Assembly: GCA_039027855.1 (NCBI GenBank)
Contig: JBCCJI010000008.1
Coordinates: 101,168-165,167 of the forward strand
Reading direction: 5' to 3'
Length of the DNA stretch: 64,000 nucleotides
Origin: Thermohalobaculum sp039027855
GTDB lineage: Bacteria; Pseudomonadota; Alphaproteobacteria; Rhodobacterales; Rhodobacteraceae
A program made the translations under genes and the position numbers. Position 1 is the stretch's first letter; every line of letters starts with the position of its first letter. Positions 29,615-40,519 of this stretch are shown here, piece after piece. The notes below the pieces were generated by a model. The model saw only the letters and a program-made list of their open reading frames with translations. It ran no database searches and was not told the origin of the DNA.

Positions 29615-32212
29615 ATGGATCACATGAGGACCGCGGCCGATGCGCCTGCCCTGAAAGGCCAATGGCTGGATCGTCTGGCCGCGATCATTGCCACGACAGC
29701 CTATGCGCGCCCGGTTTTTACGCTCGTGCTGTTGGCGATCCTTGCGCTGGCATCAGTCGCCCTGGCAACCACGCTGCGGGTCGACACCGATTCGAGCCGG
29801 ATGCTGAATCCAGACCTGCCGTTCCAGTCGCGCGCGCAGGAGATCAACAGCGCCTTCCCCGGCATCAAGAACACGATTCTCGTTGTTGTGCGGGGCACGC
29901 ATCGCGACGCGGTCACTGCGGCCACGGTCAGTCTGGTCACGGCGCTTGCGGCCGAGGAAGCCGCTGTAGCGCGGGTCTTCGCCCCGTCGGTGGATCCGTT
30001 CTTTGTGACCAACGGTCTTCTCTATGACGATCTCGCGGGGCTGAGAGAGCGGCTGTCACGCCTTGGTCAGTCGGCCAATCTGCTGGCACGGCTAAGGGCC
30101 GCGCCAGACACAGCTGGTTTCCTGGACGCCCTCGACCGCGCCATGACCCTCGCGGAGGAGGGGGGCGATCCGGCTGATCTCGCACCCCTCATGATGGGCG
30201 CGGCCGAGGTGTTCGAGACAGCGACGACGGGCGCGCCGCTGCCCTTCGATTGGTCGGCCGCCTTTGACGACAAGGGGGTGGAGGGGCTGGCGACCGCGAC
30301 GCTGTCGGTCGAGCCGGTGCTCGATTTCACGCGTGTGAATGCCGCAAAACCCGCGCTTCAGGCCGTGACGCGCGCCGTGGAGGCGCTGCCGCCGTCACTC
30401 GCCGCGCTGGTCGAGATTGGCGTGACGGGTGATCCGGCGTTGCGCGGTGAGGAGCTTGCCAGCGTCACGGCGAGCCTGCCGATCTCGTTCGGCCTCTCGA
30501 TCCTGCTGGTCGCCCTCGTGCTTTGGCTCGCTCTCGGGGGGTGGGGCAGGGTGGGCCTGGCGCTTGGCGCCGTCGTGATGACGCTGATCCTGACGACCGG
30601 GGTGGCGGCGCTGACGGTCGGTGCGCTCAATCTCGTCTCGGTGGCTTTTGTTGTCCTGATGGTCGGGCTCGGCATCGATTTCGCCATCCACTTTCTGGCG
30701 CATCTCGATGAGGAGGCGGCTGCGGGGCGAACGGGCGCGCCGGCCATCGCCGGATCGATGCGCGCGATCGGAGGGGCGCTGGTGCTCTCCGCGATGACCA
30801 CCGCGCTGGCTTTCCTGGCCTTCACCACCGGTGATTTCGTCGGGATGGCGCAGCTTGGTATCATCGGGGCCGCCGGCGTGATCATCGCCCTGGTCGTGGC
30901 GCTGACCCTGGTTCCTGCTGCCGTTGCCCTGCGGTCGTCGCTTGCCCGGGGCCGTGGGCCGCTTAGCCTCCCCTCCGGCGTCTTGCCGGGTAGGGGGCCG
31001 ATCTTTGCGGCCGCGGCTCTGCTCGCGCTTGGGGCAGGGGTGCTGGCACCATCGGCCCGGTTCGATGCCGATCCCATGGGCCTGCGCGATCCGCAGTCCG
31101 CCTCGGTCGTCACCTATGGTTGGCTGGCGGCCGACCCGGCGCGCGCGCCCCTGCGGCTCAGCGTGATCGCCCCCGATGCCGAAGCGGCAGCCATGACGGC
31201 CGAAGAGGCGGCAGGGATCGACGGGGTCGAGAATGCGCTCTGGATCGGGTATCTGGTGCCGGATGGGCAGGACGCCAAGCTGGACGAGATTGACCTTGCC
31301 TGGCCGTCTCTGGATTTCGCGGTGAACGGTGATGCAATCGACCTGGCCCGTGGCGCCGTCGATCTCGACGCCCTGCCATCCCGCCTTGCCGCATTTCCTG
31401 CACCGGGGGCCGCGCGCCTGGCTGAGGCGATAGCGGCATGGCGTTCATTGCGTGAGAATGGCGAGCCTACCGCCCGCGACCCGGTGACCGACGAGGCGCT
31501 CTTCCGCTTCTTTCCGCAGCTGATGGAGCGTCTGGCCATGCAGCTTGACGTCGGGCCGGTTAGCCGTGCCGATCTGCCCGCGGCGCTGGCGGAGCGGTTC
31601 GTGGCCGGCGACGGCCGCCACCGTGTCGAGATCATCGCCAAGACCGACCTCACCGACCCCGAGAACCGACAGATCTTCGTCGATGCGGTCGCTGCGCGTC
31701 TGCCCAGTGCCGGCGGCGCTCCGGCGCAGATCGAGGGGGCGGCCCGGGCCATCGGTGGCGCCATGCTGCAGGCGACGCTGCTGTCCTTGCTGGCGACGGG
31801 TGCGCTCGCGGTCCTGGTGCTGCGCTCGTCGCGGATGGTTCTGGCCATCCTCGTCCCGCTCGCGCTGGCCGGTCTGGTCACGATCGCGTTCTCAGCGCTC
31901 CTCGGGCTGCCGTTCAACTATGCGAATGTGATCGTGTTGCCCCTGATGATCGGCATCGGTGTCGATACCGGCATCCACATCGCCATGCGGGCAGGGAAGC
32001 AGCAGAGCGGTGGCGTCTTTGCCACCTCCACCCCAAGGGCCGCGTTGGCGAGCGCGCTGACCACCATTGCCGCTTTCGGCACCCTTGCGCTGTCGGATCA
32101 CGCAGGCACGGCGAGCATGGGTTTCATGCTCGTCATTGCCTTGACGACGAGCCTCGTGCTGATCTTTGCGCTCACGCCAGCCATCCTCGCACCGCGGCCC
32201 GATACGCCCTGA
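29615..32212 (+). CDS. hpnN: Hopanoid biosynthesis-associated RND transporter HpnN
   Basis: 865 residues, MMPL/RND superfamily with about twelve membrane helices in two halves. The N-terminal helix (VFTLVLLAILALASVALATT) precedes a large periplasmic domain beginning LRVDTDSSRMLNPDLPFQSR. Helix bundles with GLGIDFAIHFLAHLDEE and GIGVDTGIHIAMRAG contain the paired acidic residues of proton-driven exporters. HpnN moves hopanoids to the outer membrane in Rhodopseudomonas. The start is uncertain: the frame is open back to 29414, with ATG at 29522 and 29615. It is followed 43 bases later by hpnM. Confidence 0.88.
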   Translation: MDHMRTAADAPALKGQWLDRLAAIIATTAYARPVFTLVLLAILALASVALATTLRVDTDSSRMLNPDLPFQSRAQEINSAFPGIKNTILVVVRGTHRDAVTAATVSLVTALAAEEAAVARVFAPSVDPFFVTNGLLYDDLAGLRERLSRLGQSANLLARLRAAPDTAGFLDALDRAMTLAEEGGDPADLAPLMMGAAEVFETATTGAPLPFDWSAAFDDKGVEGLATATLSVEPVLDFTRVNAAKPALQAVTRAVEALPPSLAALVEIGVTGDPALRGEELASVTASLPISFGLSILLVALVLWLALGGWGRVGLALGAVVMTLILTTGVAALTVGALNLVSVAFVVLMVGLGIDFAIHFLAHLDEEAAAGRTGAPAIAGSMRAIGGALVLSAMTTALAFLAFTTGDFVGMAQLGIIGAAGVIIALVVALTLVPAAVALRSSLARGRGPLSLPSGVLPGRGPIFAAAALLALGAGVLAPSARFDADPMGLRDPQSASVVTYGWLAADPARAPLRLSVIAPDAEAAAMTAEEAAGIDGVENALWIGYLVPDGQDAKLDEIDLAWPSLDFAVNGDAIDLARGAVDLDALPSRLAAFPAPGAARLAEAIAAWRSLRENGEPTARDPVTDEALFRFFPQLMERLAMQLDVGPVSRADLPAALAERFVAGDGRHRVEIIAKTDLTDPENRQIFVDAVAARLPSAGGAPAQIEGAARAIGGAMLQATLLSLLATGALAVLVLRSSRMVLAILVPLALAGLVTIAFSALLGLPFNYANVIVLPLMIGIGVDTGIHIAMRAGKQQSGGVFATSTPRAALASALTTIAAFGTLALSDHAGTASMGFMLVIALTTSLVLIFALTPAILAPRPDTP

Positions 32213-32255
32213 CTGTGGGGTGGGCGGCGCCCGACGGAAGCGGCGCCGGCAGCCG

Positions 32256-32957
32256 ATGAAGATCTTCAAGCGCCCGATGTCACGGGCCAAAGCCACCTCA
32301 GGTCAGACGATGTCCCGCCGCCTATCCATCATCGCCCCCGTCCCGATAATGGCCCCCGTACTGATCACTGCACGCGCCGCGGGCGCCGTGCTGGTCCTCT
32401 GCCTCGCTCTCGCCAGCCCTGCCGAAGCGGCAGATCCAGCCACGGCGCAGACCACGGCGCGCAGCCTGACCGCCACGGCACATACGGCCCTGACCGGCAG
32501 CGAGGCCCCCGAGGCGGAGCGCCTCGCGACGCTGCAGGCTGCGATCGACGAGACATTTGCCTTCGATATCTGGCGGCGCTTTCTGCTCGGCGATGCGGTC
32601 CAGACGATGTCCGAGGCGCAGCAGGCCGAGATCGAGGCGCTTCTCCCCGGCTTTCTCGCCAATCTCTACGTCGATCAGTTCGCGCGCGGCCTCGATGTCG
32701 CGCCCGAGGTTGGCGATACGCGTGACGTGCGCCGTGACGTCTTGGTTTCGGTCCGCTTTCCGCGTGCGGGCGGCGGCACGCTGCCGACCGAGTGGCGGGT
32801 CCGCGATTTCGGCGAACGCGGCCATCTCGTGATCGATATCATCGTGGGCGGGATCAGCTTCCTCCAGCTCAAACGCGATGAGTTCTCGCAGATCCTCACG
32901 GATGGCGGGCCGGAAGGCTTGATTGCCCATATGCGCGCCAATGCGCTCACGCCGTAG
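32256..32957 (+). CDS. hpnM: MlaC/Ttg2D-family periplasmic lipid carrier (HpnM-like)
   Basis: 233 residues. Signal-like hydrophobic segment AGAVLVLCLALASPAEAA near residues 45-62, then the MlaC domain with FDIWRRFLLGDAVQTMSEAQ, LLPGFLANLYVDQF and a C-terminal GISFLQLKRDEFSQIL. In hopanoid clusters this family is called HpnM and is thought to shuttle lipids across the periplasm with HpnN. Three ATGs (32256, 32277, 32310) give different N-termini; 32310 would give a more standard signal peptide. Same strand as hpnN. Confidence 0.8.
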   Translation: MKIFKRPMSRAKATSGQTMSRRLSIIAPVPIMAPVLITARAAGAVLVLCLALASPAEAADPATAQTTARSLTATAHTALTGSEAPEAERLATLQAAIDETFAFDIWRRFLLGDAVQTMSEAQQAEIEALLPGFLANLYVDQFARGLDVAPEVGDTRDVRRDVLVSVRFPRAGGGTLPTEWRVRDFGERGHLVIDIIVGGISFLQLKRDEFSQILTDGGPEGLIAHMRANALTP

Positions 32958-33131
32958 GCGGCGTTGACGCAAAACCGTCACCGCGGTGCAGCAATGCGTA
33001 CCGTCTGATGCATCAGCCGAAGATCGTGAACAGCGCGTGCTTGCCTGATCGCGTCCCGCCTTCCACCCTCATGCGACACGAGGTCGCCGGCGCCTGCGAC
33101 ACGGCGACCCGATGGAGACGAGGGAAAGACG

Positions 33132-34118
33132 ATGAGGATGGCTGCAAAGCCGTTGCTTGAGATCGTGCTCGCCAGCCCACGCGGTTTCTGCGCTGGGGTG
33201 GAGCGGGCAATCGAGACGGTCGAACGCGCGCTGATCGAGTTCGGGGCGCCTGTCTATGTGCGCCACGAGATCGTCCACAATGCCCGGGTCTGCGATGACC
33301 TGCGGGCCAAGGGCGCGATATTTGTCGAGGAGGTCGAGGAAGTGCCGCCGAACTCGGTGGTCATCTTCTCCGCCCATGGCGTCGCCCGCCGGGTCGAAGA
33401 CGCTGCCGCGGCCGCCCGGCACCATGTGATCGACGCGACCTGTCCGCTGGTCACGCGCGTGCATCTCGGCGGTCGCCGCTATGTGGCCGAGGGGCGCCGG
33501 GTGATCCTGATAGGCCATCTCGGCCATGCCGAGGTCGAAGGCACGCTCGGCCAGATCGAGACACCGCCTGACCAGCCCGTGCTGGTGGTCGCCGATGTCG
33601 CTGAGGTCGAGGCGCTCGATCTGCCCGCGGATGCGCGCGTCGCCTATGTCACGCAGACCACGCTTTCCGTTTCCGATACCCGGTCGGTGATCGAGGCGAT
33701 CCGCCGACGCTGGCCCGATGCCGTCGGCCCCGACACGCGCGACATCTGCTATGCGACCCAGAACCGGCAGCAGGCGGTGACGGCCATCGCGTCCAGCGTC
33801 GATGCCATGGTCATCGTCGGTGCGCCGAACTCTTCGAATTCGAACCGGTTGGTGGAGATCGCGCGAACCGCGGGTATCCCCGCACGCCTCATCCCCAACG
33901 CCCGCGACCTGGAGCACGGGTTCCTCAAGGGGGTGCGCAGGCTTGGGATCAGCGCCGGCGCCTCGGCACCGGGCGTGGTCGTCGACGAGGTGATGACGCG
34001 CCTGTCCGAGTGGTTCGAGCTGAAGGTGACCGAGGCTCAGGGGGTGCGCGAGGAGGTGACCTTCAGGCTGCCCCGTGGCCTTGGCGATACGCTGGACAAA
34101 ATCGCGCAGAGAGCGTGA
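33132..34118 (+). CDS. ispH: 4-hydroxy-3-methylbut-2-enyl diphosphate reductase
   Basis: Last step of the MEP isoprenoid pathway, giving IPP and DMAPP. 328 residues. The iron-sulfur cluster cysteines are Cys20 (PRGFCAGV), Cys104 (DATCPL) and Cys206 (DICYATQNRQ). The substrate-binding TQTTLS and NSSNSNRL are present. Two in-frame ATGs, 33132 and 33138, are near GAGGGAAAGACG. It lies 69 bases before hpnH on the same strand, so IPP supply is placed with the hopanoid genes, an arrangement also reported in some other hopanoid producers. Confidence 0.95.
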   Translation: MRMAAKPLLEIVLASPRGFCAGVERAIETVERALIEFGAPVYVRHEIVHNARVCDDLRAKGAIFVEEVEEVPPNSVVIFSAHGVARRVEDAAAAARHHVIDATCPLVTRVHLGGRRYVAEGRRVILIGHLGHAEVEGTLGQIETPPDQPVLVVADVAEVEALDLPADARVAYVTQTTLSVSDTRSVIEAIRRRWPDAVGPDTRDICYATQNRQQAVTAIASSVDAMVIVGAPNSSNSNRLVEIARTAGIPARLIPNARDLEHGFLKGVRRLGISAGASAPGVVVDEVMTRLSEWFELKVTEAQGVREEVTFRLPRGLGDTLDKIAQRA

Positions 34119-34187
34119 TCACGCCGGAGTGGCGCCAACGCGGATTGCGACCTAAGTTCCAAAAGCTAACCAAAACGGAGTGCCGAC

Positions 34188-35312
<1,125 letters not shown>

Positions 35313-35349
35313 CGTCACACCTCCGACGCGTACGCTCCGCCTTCTCTCG

Positions 35350-36081
35350 TCAGGCGGGTTCGATCACCTCGGCTGCGACGTTGTCGATCACGGCGTTCAG
35401 TGCGGGTAGCGATGCGGCCAGACCAGCGAGCGCCTCTCGGCTGTCGCGTCCGGCGGCGATGAGCGAGGGCAGGTCGAACGGCCGCCGGGCGAGCCCGAGC
35501 AGAATGCGGCCATAGGCGGGGTGCCCGTCGCGGGTGACAGCATCACTCACCAGCGCGGGCAGCGCGCGCCCCGCCGGGTCACTGATCGACCGCCAGACCA
35601 TCGCCGGCACTCCGGCCGCGCCGGCCGCACGCGCGACGCGGTGGCTCTCCATATCGACCAGCGCCGCACCTGACGCCGCCGCGAGGGCCTGTTTCTCGGT
35701 CACCTCAGTGGCGACATGCTCGATGCCGAGCAATCGTGAGACCGGTCGCATCATCGCCCGGTCGATATCTGGGACGGCCATCTCCCAGACCTCGCCGCCT
35801 TCGCTGACGACCTCGCGCGGCACCACGACATCGCCAGCGGCGAGCCCCGGGGCCAACCCGCCCGCGATCCCCCAGCTGACGATCAGTCGACAGCCCAACG
35901 CCGCAAGCGCCGTGGTCTCGGCCTCGGCCACCGCGGGGCGGGCGCCGGCCACGCGAACGGCAACGCGCGGATCATCGATCAGGGCGCCGAGCACCTCGCG
36001 TTCGGCGGCGATGCCGCAGACGATGCCAATCACGGGACGTGGCATGCGCGGGCTTTCGCCGACACTCTCGGTCTTCGCCAT
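35350..36081 (-). CDS. hpnG: Hopanoid nucleosidase/phosphorylase HpnG
   Basis: Removes adenine from adenosylhopane to give ribosylhopane. 243 residues with a nucleoside-phosphorylase fold. GIVCGIAAEREVL near the N-terminus, SWGIAGGLAPGLAAGDVVVP, then the active-site region ALVDMESHRVARAA with the Glu that binds ribose. I chose ATG 36081 with GGGGA upstream; ATG 36045 (MPRPVIGI) is an alternative. It follows shc by 59 bases on the same strand, at the end of the hpnC-D-E-shc-hpnG operon. Confidence 0.9.
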   Translation of the reverse strand: MAKTESVGESPRMPRPVIGIVCGIAAEREVLGALIDDPRVAVRVAGARPAVAEAETTALAALGCRLIVSWGIAGGLAPGLAAGDVVVPREVVSEGGEVWEMAVPDIDRAMMRPVSRLLGIEHVATEVTEKQALAAASGAALVDMESHRVARAAGAAGVPAMVWRSISDPAGRALPALVSDAVTRDGHPAYGRILLGLARRPFDLPSLIAAGRDSREALAGLAASLPALNAVIDNVAAEVIEPA

Positions 36082-36140
36082 CGCTTTCCCCGGGCAGCTC
36101 CTATGCTTTGTCCTACGCGCCTTGGCGCGCGGCGCCAAGC

Positions 36141-38168
36141 TCAGATACCCCAGCGGACCTCGCGATCATTCGAGGCTTGCAACTTCTCGTATCTGCCCAT
36201 CGCCCAAAGCGGGAAAAACGCAGCATATCCATGGTATTTGAGGTAAAAAACCTTGGGAAAACCGGTGCCGGTAAAATGCGGTTCATGCCAGCGCGCGCCG
36301 TTCTCTTCGCGCGGTGCCCGGGCGAGCCAGTCGATGCCACGCTTGACAGCGGGATGATCGGTCTCATCGGCCGACATCAGACCGAGGAGTGCCCAAGCCG
36401 TCTGCGATGGGGTGGAGACTTGCCCAAAGCCCTCATCCACGCCGTCGTAGCTCTCAAGGCCTTCGCCCCAGCCCCCATCCTCGTGCTGGTGGGCATACAG
36501 CCACTCGACTGCGCGGCGCGCATAGGGTGCCTGCATATCCTCACCCGCGCCCTTCAGCGCGACCAGTGCCGACCAGGTCCCATAGATGTAATTTGCGCCC
36601 CAGCGCCCGTACCACGAGCCATCGGGCTCCTGCTCGGCGCGGATAAAGGCGATGCCGCGCCGGATGCTCTTGGCATAGCGTTCCGCATCGACTTGGGCGA
36701 GGCAACCGATACAGCGCGCGGTGACATCGACGGTCGGCGGATCGAGCAGGGCGCCATGATCTGCGAAGGGGATCGAGTTCAGGTAGTAGTGCTCGTTCTC
36801 GGGATCGAAGGCGCCCCAGCCGCCGGAACGCGACTGCATGCCTTCCAGCCACTCGCAGCCACGCTCGATGTTCTCGGCATAGCGTTTGGGATCGGCGCGG
36901 TGCATCGCCAGCACCACCACGGCGCTGTCGTCCACGTCAGGGTAGTCGGGGTTCTCGTACTGGAACGCCCAGCCGCCCGGCCTTAGCCCCGGCCGGCGCA
37001 CGGCCCAGTCGCCCACATGGTCGAGCACTTGTTTCGAGGCGAGCCAGTCCAGCATATCGGTCAGGCGCGGATCCTCGCGCTCGCCCGCCTCCATCACCGC
37101 ATGAGCGGCAAGGGCGCTGTCCCAGACGGGGCTGACGCAGGGTTGGAAGTAGAGCTGCTCGCCCCGCTCGATCATCAGCTTCTCGACCGCCTCGCGGGCG
37201 GTGGTCATCTCGGGGCTATCATCCGCATAGCCCAGCACGCGCAGCGCCATCACCGCATTGGCCATGGCCGGGTAGATCGCCCCCAGCCCATCGGTCCCGT
37301 TGAGATGGGAGAGCGTGAACTCTTCGGCCTTGCGGATCGCCCGCTCACGCGTGCCACGCGGAAAGAACGGCTCGGCGGTCTGCAGGGCCTTGTCGAGCAG
37401 CAGGAACATCTCGCCGATCCGGCTGCCCGTCGGGTTGATTTGCCAGACCTTCTGCCGCTCGGGCGGTACGACGAAGAGCTCGCGGATCGTGCGTCCGGTC
37501 GGGTTCTCGGCGCGCGCGCGCTTGGCATAGAGGATCAGCAGTGGCGTCAGCACGGTGCGCGACCAGTAGGCGATCTTGCTCATGTGGAACGGGAACCATT
37601 CCGGCATCAGGATCGCTTCGACCGGGATGCAGGGCATGCCGCGCCAGGGGATCTCGCGATAAAGCGCCATCATGATGCGCGTGAAGACGTTGGCGGTCGC
37701 CGCACCCCCTTGCGAGAGCACCCAGCTGCGGGCTTTTCGCATATGCGGGGCTTCCGGGTCATCGCCGATCAGCTTCAGCGCCCAATAGCCCTTGACCGTC
37801 GCCGAGATATTGCCCTTGCCCGCATGAAACAGCGGCCAAGATCCATCGTCGTTCTGGACGGAGCGGATATAGAGGGCGATACGCGCCTCGCGCTCGGTGT
37901 CGATTTCGCCCAGGAAATGGCGCAGCAGCACATATTCGGCCGGGATCGTGCAATCCGCTTCCAGCTCGAACACGATGTGCCCGTCATCGCGCTGCATGTC
38001 CCAGAGGCGCGCGTGTTGTTCATCGATGACCTGCTGACGCTCGTCGCGCTCAGGCGGCGTGCGGTCACGCGCCGCCGTCGCAAACAGGGGATCCGCTTCG
38101 AAACCAGCAAGGCTCTGGGCGCCCTCGCGGTCGAGGGGGTCGAAGCTCATGTCTGAAGACGCCGTCAT
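36141..38168 (-). CDS. shc: Squalene--hopene cyclase
   Basis: Cyclises squalene to hopene/diplopterol at the inner membrane (also called hpnF). 675 residues, as expected. The catalytic DxDD motif is DVDDSAVV near residue 411. Several QW-type repeats are visible (for example QNDDGSWPLFHAGKGN, EQEPDGSWYGRWGANYIYGT and HEDGGWGEG). The C-terminal GTGFPKVFYLKYHGY is characteristic. ATG 38168 overlaps the hpnE stop (ATGA); ATG 38150 is an alternative. Fourth gene of the hpnC-D-E-shc-hpnG operon. Confidence 0.97.
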   Translation of the reverse strand: MTASSDMSFDPLDREGAQSLAGFEADPLFATAARDRTPPERDERQQVIDEQHARLWDMQRDDGHIVFELEADCTIPAEYVLLRHFLGEIDTEREARIALYIRSVQNDDGSWPLFHAGKGNISATVKGYWALKLIGDDPEAPHMRKARSWVLSQGGAATANVFTRIMMALYREIPWRGMPCIPVEAILMPEWFPFHMSKIAYWSRTVLTPLLILYAKRARAENPTGRTIRELFVVPPERQKVWQINPTGSRIGEMFLLLDKALQTAEPFFPRGTRERAIRKAEEFTLSHLNGTDGLGAIYPAMANAVMALRVLGYADDSPEMTTAREAVEKLMIERGEQLYFQPCVSPVWDSALAAHAVMEAGEREDPRLTDMLDWLASKQVLDHVGDWAVRRPGLRPGGWAFQYENPDYPDVDDSAVVVLAMHRADPKRYAENIERGCEWLEGMQSRSGGWGAFDPENEHYYLNSIPFADHGALLDPPTVDVTARCIGCLAQVDAERYAKSIRRGIAFIRAEQEPDGSWYGRWGANYIYGTWSALVALKGAGEDMQAPYARRAVEWLYAHQHEDGGWGEGLESYDGVDEGFGQVSTPSQTAWALLGLMSADETDHPAVKRGIDWLARAPREENGARWHEPHFTGTGFPKVFYLKYHGYAAFFPLWAMGRYEKLQASNDREVRWGI

Positions 38169-39532
38169 GCTTCTGCCGTCGTTACCTTACGCCCAGTTGG
38201 CATTGTGGCGCTGTCCGAGGACAAGGACGCCATCACCAGCTTTGCTGCCGTCTCCCCCGACCTTACCGCGCCCTCGATGGTCGCCGGCAGGCCGGTCTGG
38301 GTCGCGTCACCGGCTAGAAATACATTGGGCATCGAAGTGGTGGCTGTCAGCCTCCTCGCAACCCCATCGGGCGACTGATCGAAAGTCGCGCGCTTTTCCA
38401 CGATGATTCGTGACGCTGCGGGCTCACTTTTGAGATGCAACGCGGCGGCAACTTCGCGCCAGAGGATAGAGGCGACTTCAGCCCTCGGCCTGTCGAGAGC
38501 GCCGATCTGGTGGGCGGCCGACACCGTGACGCTGATCACATCGCCGCGGACAAAGGTCCACTGCGCCATACCGCCGATAATCCCGACCAGCGGCGGGACG
38601 TCGGCGAGAGCAGCAGGCTCGTCGACCCGGAAATGCGCATTCAGGATCGCCGCATCGTCAGCAGGGGGCGCGAGATCTGGCATCAAGCGGGTCAGACGCG
38701 AGGGCGGCAGCGCGAGCACGACGCGATCGTCGGGCGACAGCGCGACGCGCTCGCCACCCAGCCTAAGGGCCGTGGCTCGGTCGCCAACGCGCTCGACGTC
38801 TTTAACCATCGTATTGAGGTTTACCGCCACGCCCCCGGCCCGCAGTCGTGCGACCGCCGGGTCGACAAGCGCGCTCGCCAGTCCATCCGGCGCGAACATC
38901 GGGCGCGAGGGTCGCGCACCCTTGAGGAAGGTCTCGGCCATGACACGCCAAAGAAGCGCCGCTGAGGCCGCCTCTGGCTTGGTGTTCAGGATGCCAAGCG
39001 TCAGTGGCTCCCAGAACGCGCGCCAGGCCGGGCCCCGGTCTCGCACCGCTTGTGCGACAGTCGTCTCGGGGCCCGCAAAAGCCAGCCGCCAGCCCGCGAG
39101 AAGATCGAGAGCACCCATTCCGGGTATCCGGCGCGCCGGATCGAAGAGCCAGCGCTGCAGCCGTCCTTCGTCAAGCTGGATGGTGAAGTGGCGCCGGTCG
39201 CCCTCAGCCTCAAGGTCGACCATGGGAAAGGCCGCGTGATCGGCCGCGACGAGGCCGTTGGGCGCGCCGCTGCGGGCCATGAAGCGCTGCACGCCGTCAT
39301 TCCCGGTCAGGATCAGGTGCGAGCCGTTGTCGATCATCCGGTCGAGCACGGCGTCGTGAAAGCTGCGGACACGACCACCGGCGTGGCCAGCGCTCTCCCA
39401 GACCGTGACGCGATGGCCTGCCTCGCTGAGGCAAAGCGCCGTCGAGAGCCCTGCCAGGCCCGCGCCGATGACGTGGGTCATGCCGCCAACGACCCCATCC
39501 TGGGCAAGGCGTGTCTGCCCGCCGTCGGCCAT
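38165..39532 (-). CDS. hpnE: Hydroxysqualene dehydroxylase HpnE
   Basis: FAD-dependent amine-oxidase-like enzyme that reduces hydroxysqualene to squalene. 455 residues. The dinucleotide-binding motif is GAGLAGLSTALCLSEAGH. The FAD-binding C-terminal GDATQTGLPATIEGAVRSGE closes the fold. ATG 39532 shares a base with the hpnD stop (TGATG). A start at ATG 39481 would remove 17 residues before the Rossmann motif and is a serious alternative. Third gene of the operon. Confidence 0.92.
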   Translation of the reverse strand: MADGGQTRLAQDGVVGGMTHVIGAGLAGLSTALCLSEAGHRVTVWESAGHAGGRVRSFHDAVLDRMIDNGSHLILTGNDGVQRFMARSGAPNGLVAADHAAFPMVDLEAEGDRRHFTIQLDEGRLQRWLFDPARRIPGMGALDLLAGWRLAFAGPETTVAQAVRDRGPAWRAFWEPLTLGILNTKPEAASAALLWRVMAETFLKGARPSRPMFAPDGLASALVDPAVARLRAGGVAVNLNTMVKDVERVGDRATALRLGGERVALSPDDRVVLALPPSRLTRLMPDLAPPADDAAILNAHFRVDEPAALADVPPLVGIIGGMAQWTFVRGDVISVTVSAAHQIGALDRPRAEVASILWREVAAALHLKSEPAASRIIVEKRATFDQSPDGVARRLTATTSMPNVFLAGDATQTGLPATIEGAVRSGETAAKLVMASLSSDSATMPTGRKVTTAEA

Positions 39533-40518
39533 CAGACGACACTCCGTCGGTGAGCGGAGGGTGAGATCGCCGTCGACAGCGCCGCCACGATCTTGGCCCC
39601 CTTGCCAAGACGCACCCGCGGGGCGGTGCGGAAACCGCTGTCCTCGATGCGGTTCAGCGTCGCCTCATAGACGCCCATCATCATGAGTGCCGGCAGCACC
39701 GCCAGTCTCGCATGGGCGGGCAGGGTCTCGCGCGCCGTGTCGAATTCCTGCCGCGCCAGGGTGGCCATTTCGCGCAGCACGCCGGCGATGGCAGGGTCCG
39801 ATGCGGCGGCGTCGGGATCCTGTGTCACGCCGTGACGCGAAAGCAGCTCCGCCGGCAAGTAGAGGCGCCCGCGCGCCGCATCCTCCGCCACATCCCGGGT
39901 GATGTTGGTCAGCTGCAGGGCATCGGCAAGCGCCAGCGCAAAGCGCGCCGAGACGGCCCCCCGCCACGCGCCGAAGATGCGCATCGAAAGGAGCCCGACG
40001 GTTCCGGCGACCAGACGGGTATAGCGGCGCAGAACGTCCATCTTGGGTGATACGATGGGACCTGCGGCATCCATCGCCATGCCGTCGATCAGACCGAGGA
40101 ACTCCTCCTTCGGCAGCTCGTAGGCACTCACACCGGGCTCAAGCGCCCGCCCGATCACCGACACCGGCGCGCCGGCATAAAGTGCCTCGATCTCGGTACG
40201 CCACGCCGTGAGGAGCGCCTCTCGCGTGGTGTCTTCCATGGGTTCGTCGGCCACATCGTCGATCACGCGGGCAAAGGCGTAGAGTGCCCACATCGCCCGG
40301 CGGCGCGGCGCCGACAGCGCCCTCATGCCGGGCCCAAAGGATGTTCCGGATGCCGCGGTAATGGCCGCGACGGCCGCTTCCGGGTCGGTCTCCTCCACGC
40401 CGAAAAGCGGTGAGAGGGCCCTGATCTCATGGGGCAGATCAGCAGGGCGCAGACCCGGCTGTTCGGGCCGGTCGTTGCCCGGAGCCGGCCACTCTTCTGA
40501 CCGGTCGCCTGTCGCCAT
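39532..40518 (-). CDS. hpnD: Presqualene diphosphate synthase HpnD
   Basis: Condenses two farnesyl diphosphates to presqualene diphosphate. About 328 residues of the trans-isoprenyl diphosphate synthase fold. The first acidic motif is FARVIDDVADE, the second LTNITRDVAEDAARGRLYLP. I chose ATG 40518, one base after the hpnC stop, over an upstream start at 40569 that overlaps hpnC. A 50-residue N-terminal extension (Pro/Asp-rich) precedes the first helix, unusual but uncertain. Second gene of the operon. Confidence 0.93.
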   Translation of the reverse strand: MATGDRSEEWPAPGNDRPEQPGLRPADLPHEIRALSPLFGVEETDPEAAVAAITAASGTSFGPGMRALSAPRRRAMWALYAFARVIDDVADEPMEDTTREALLTAWRTEIEALYAGAPVSVIGRALEPGVSAYELPKEEFLGLIDGMAMDAAGPIVSPKMDVLRRYTRLVAGTVGLLSMRIFGAWRGAVSARFALALADALQLTNITRDVAEDAARGRLYLPAELLSRHGVTQDPDAAASDPAIAGVLREMATLARQEFDTARETLPAHARLAVLPALMMMGVYEATLNRIEDSGFRTAPRVRLGKGAKIVAALSTAISPSAHRRSVV

Positions 40519-40519
40519 C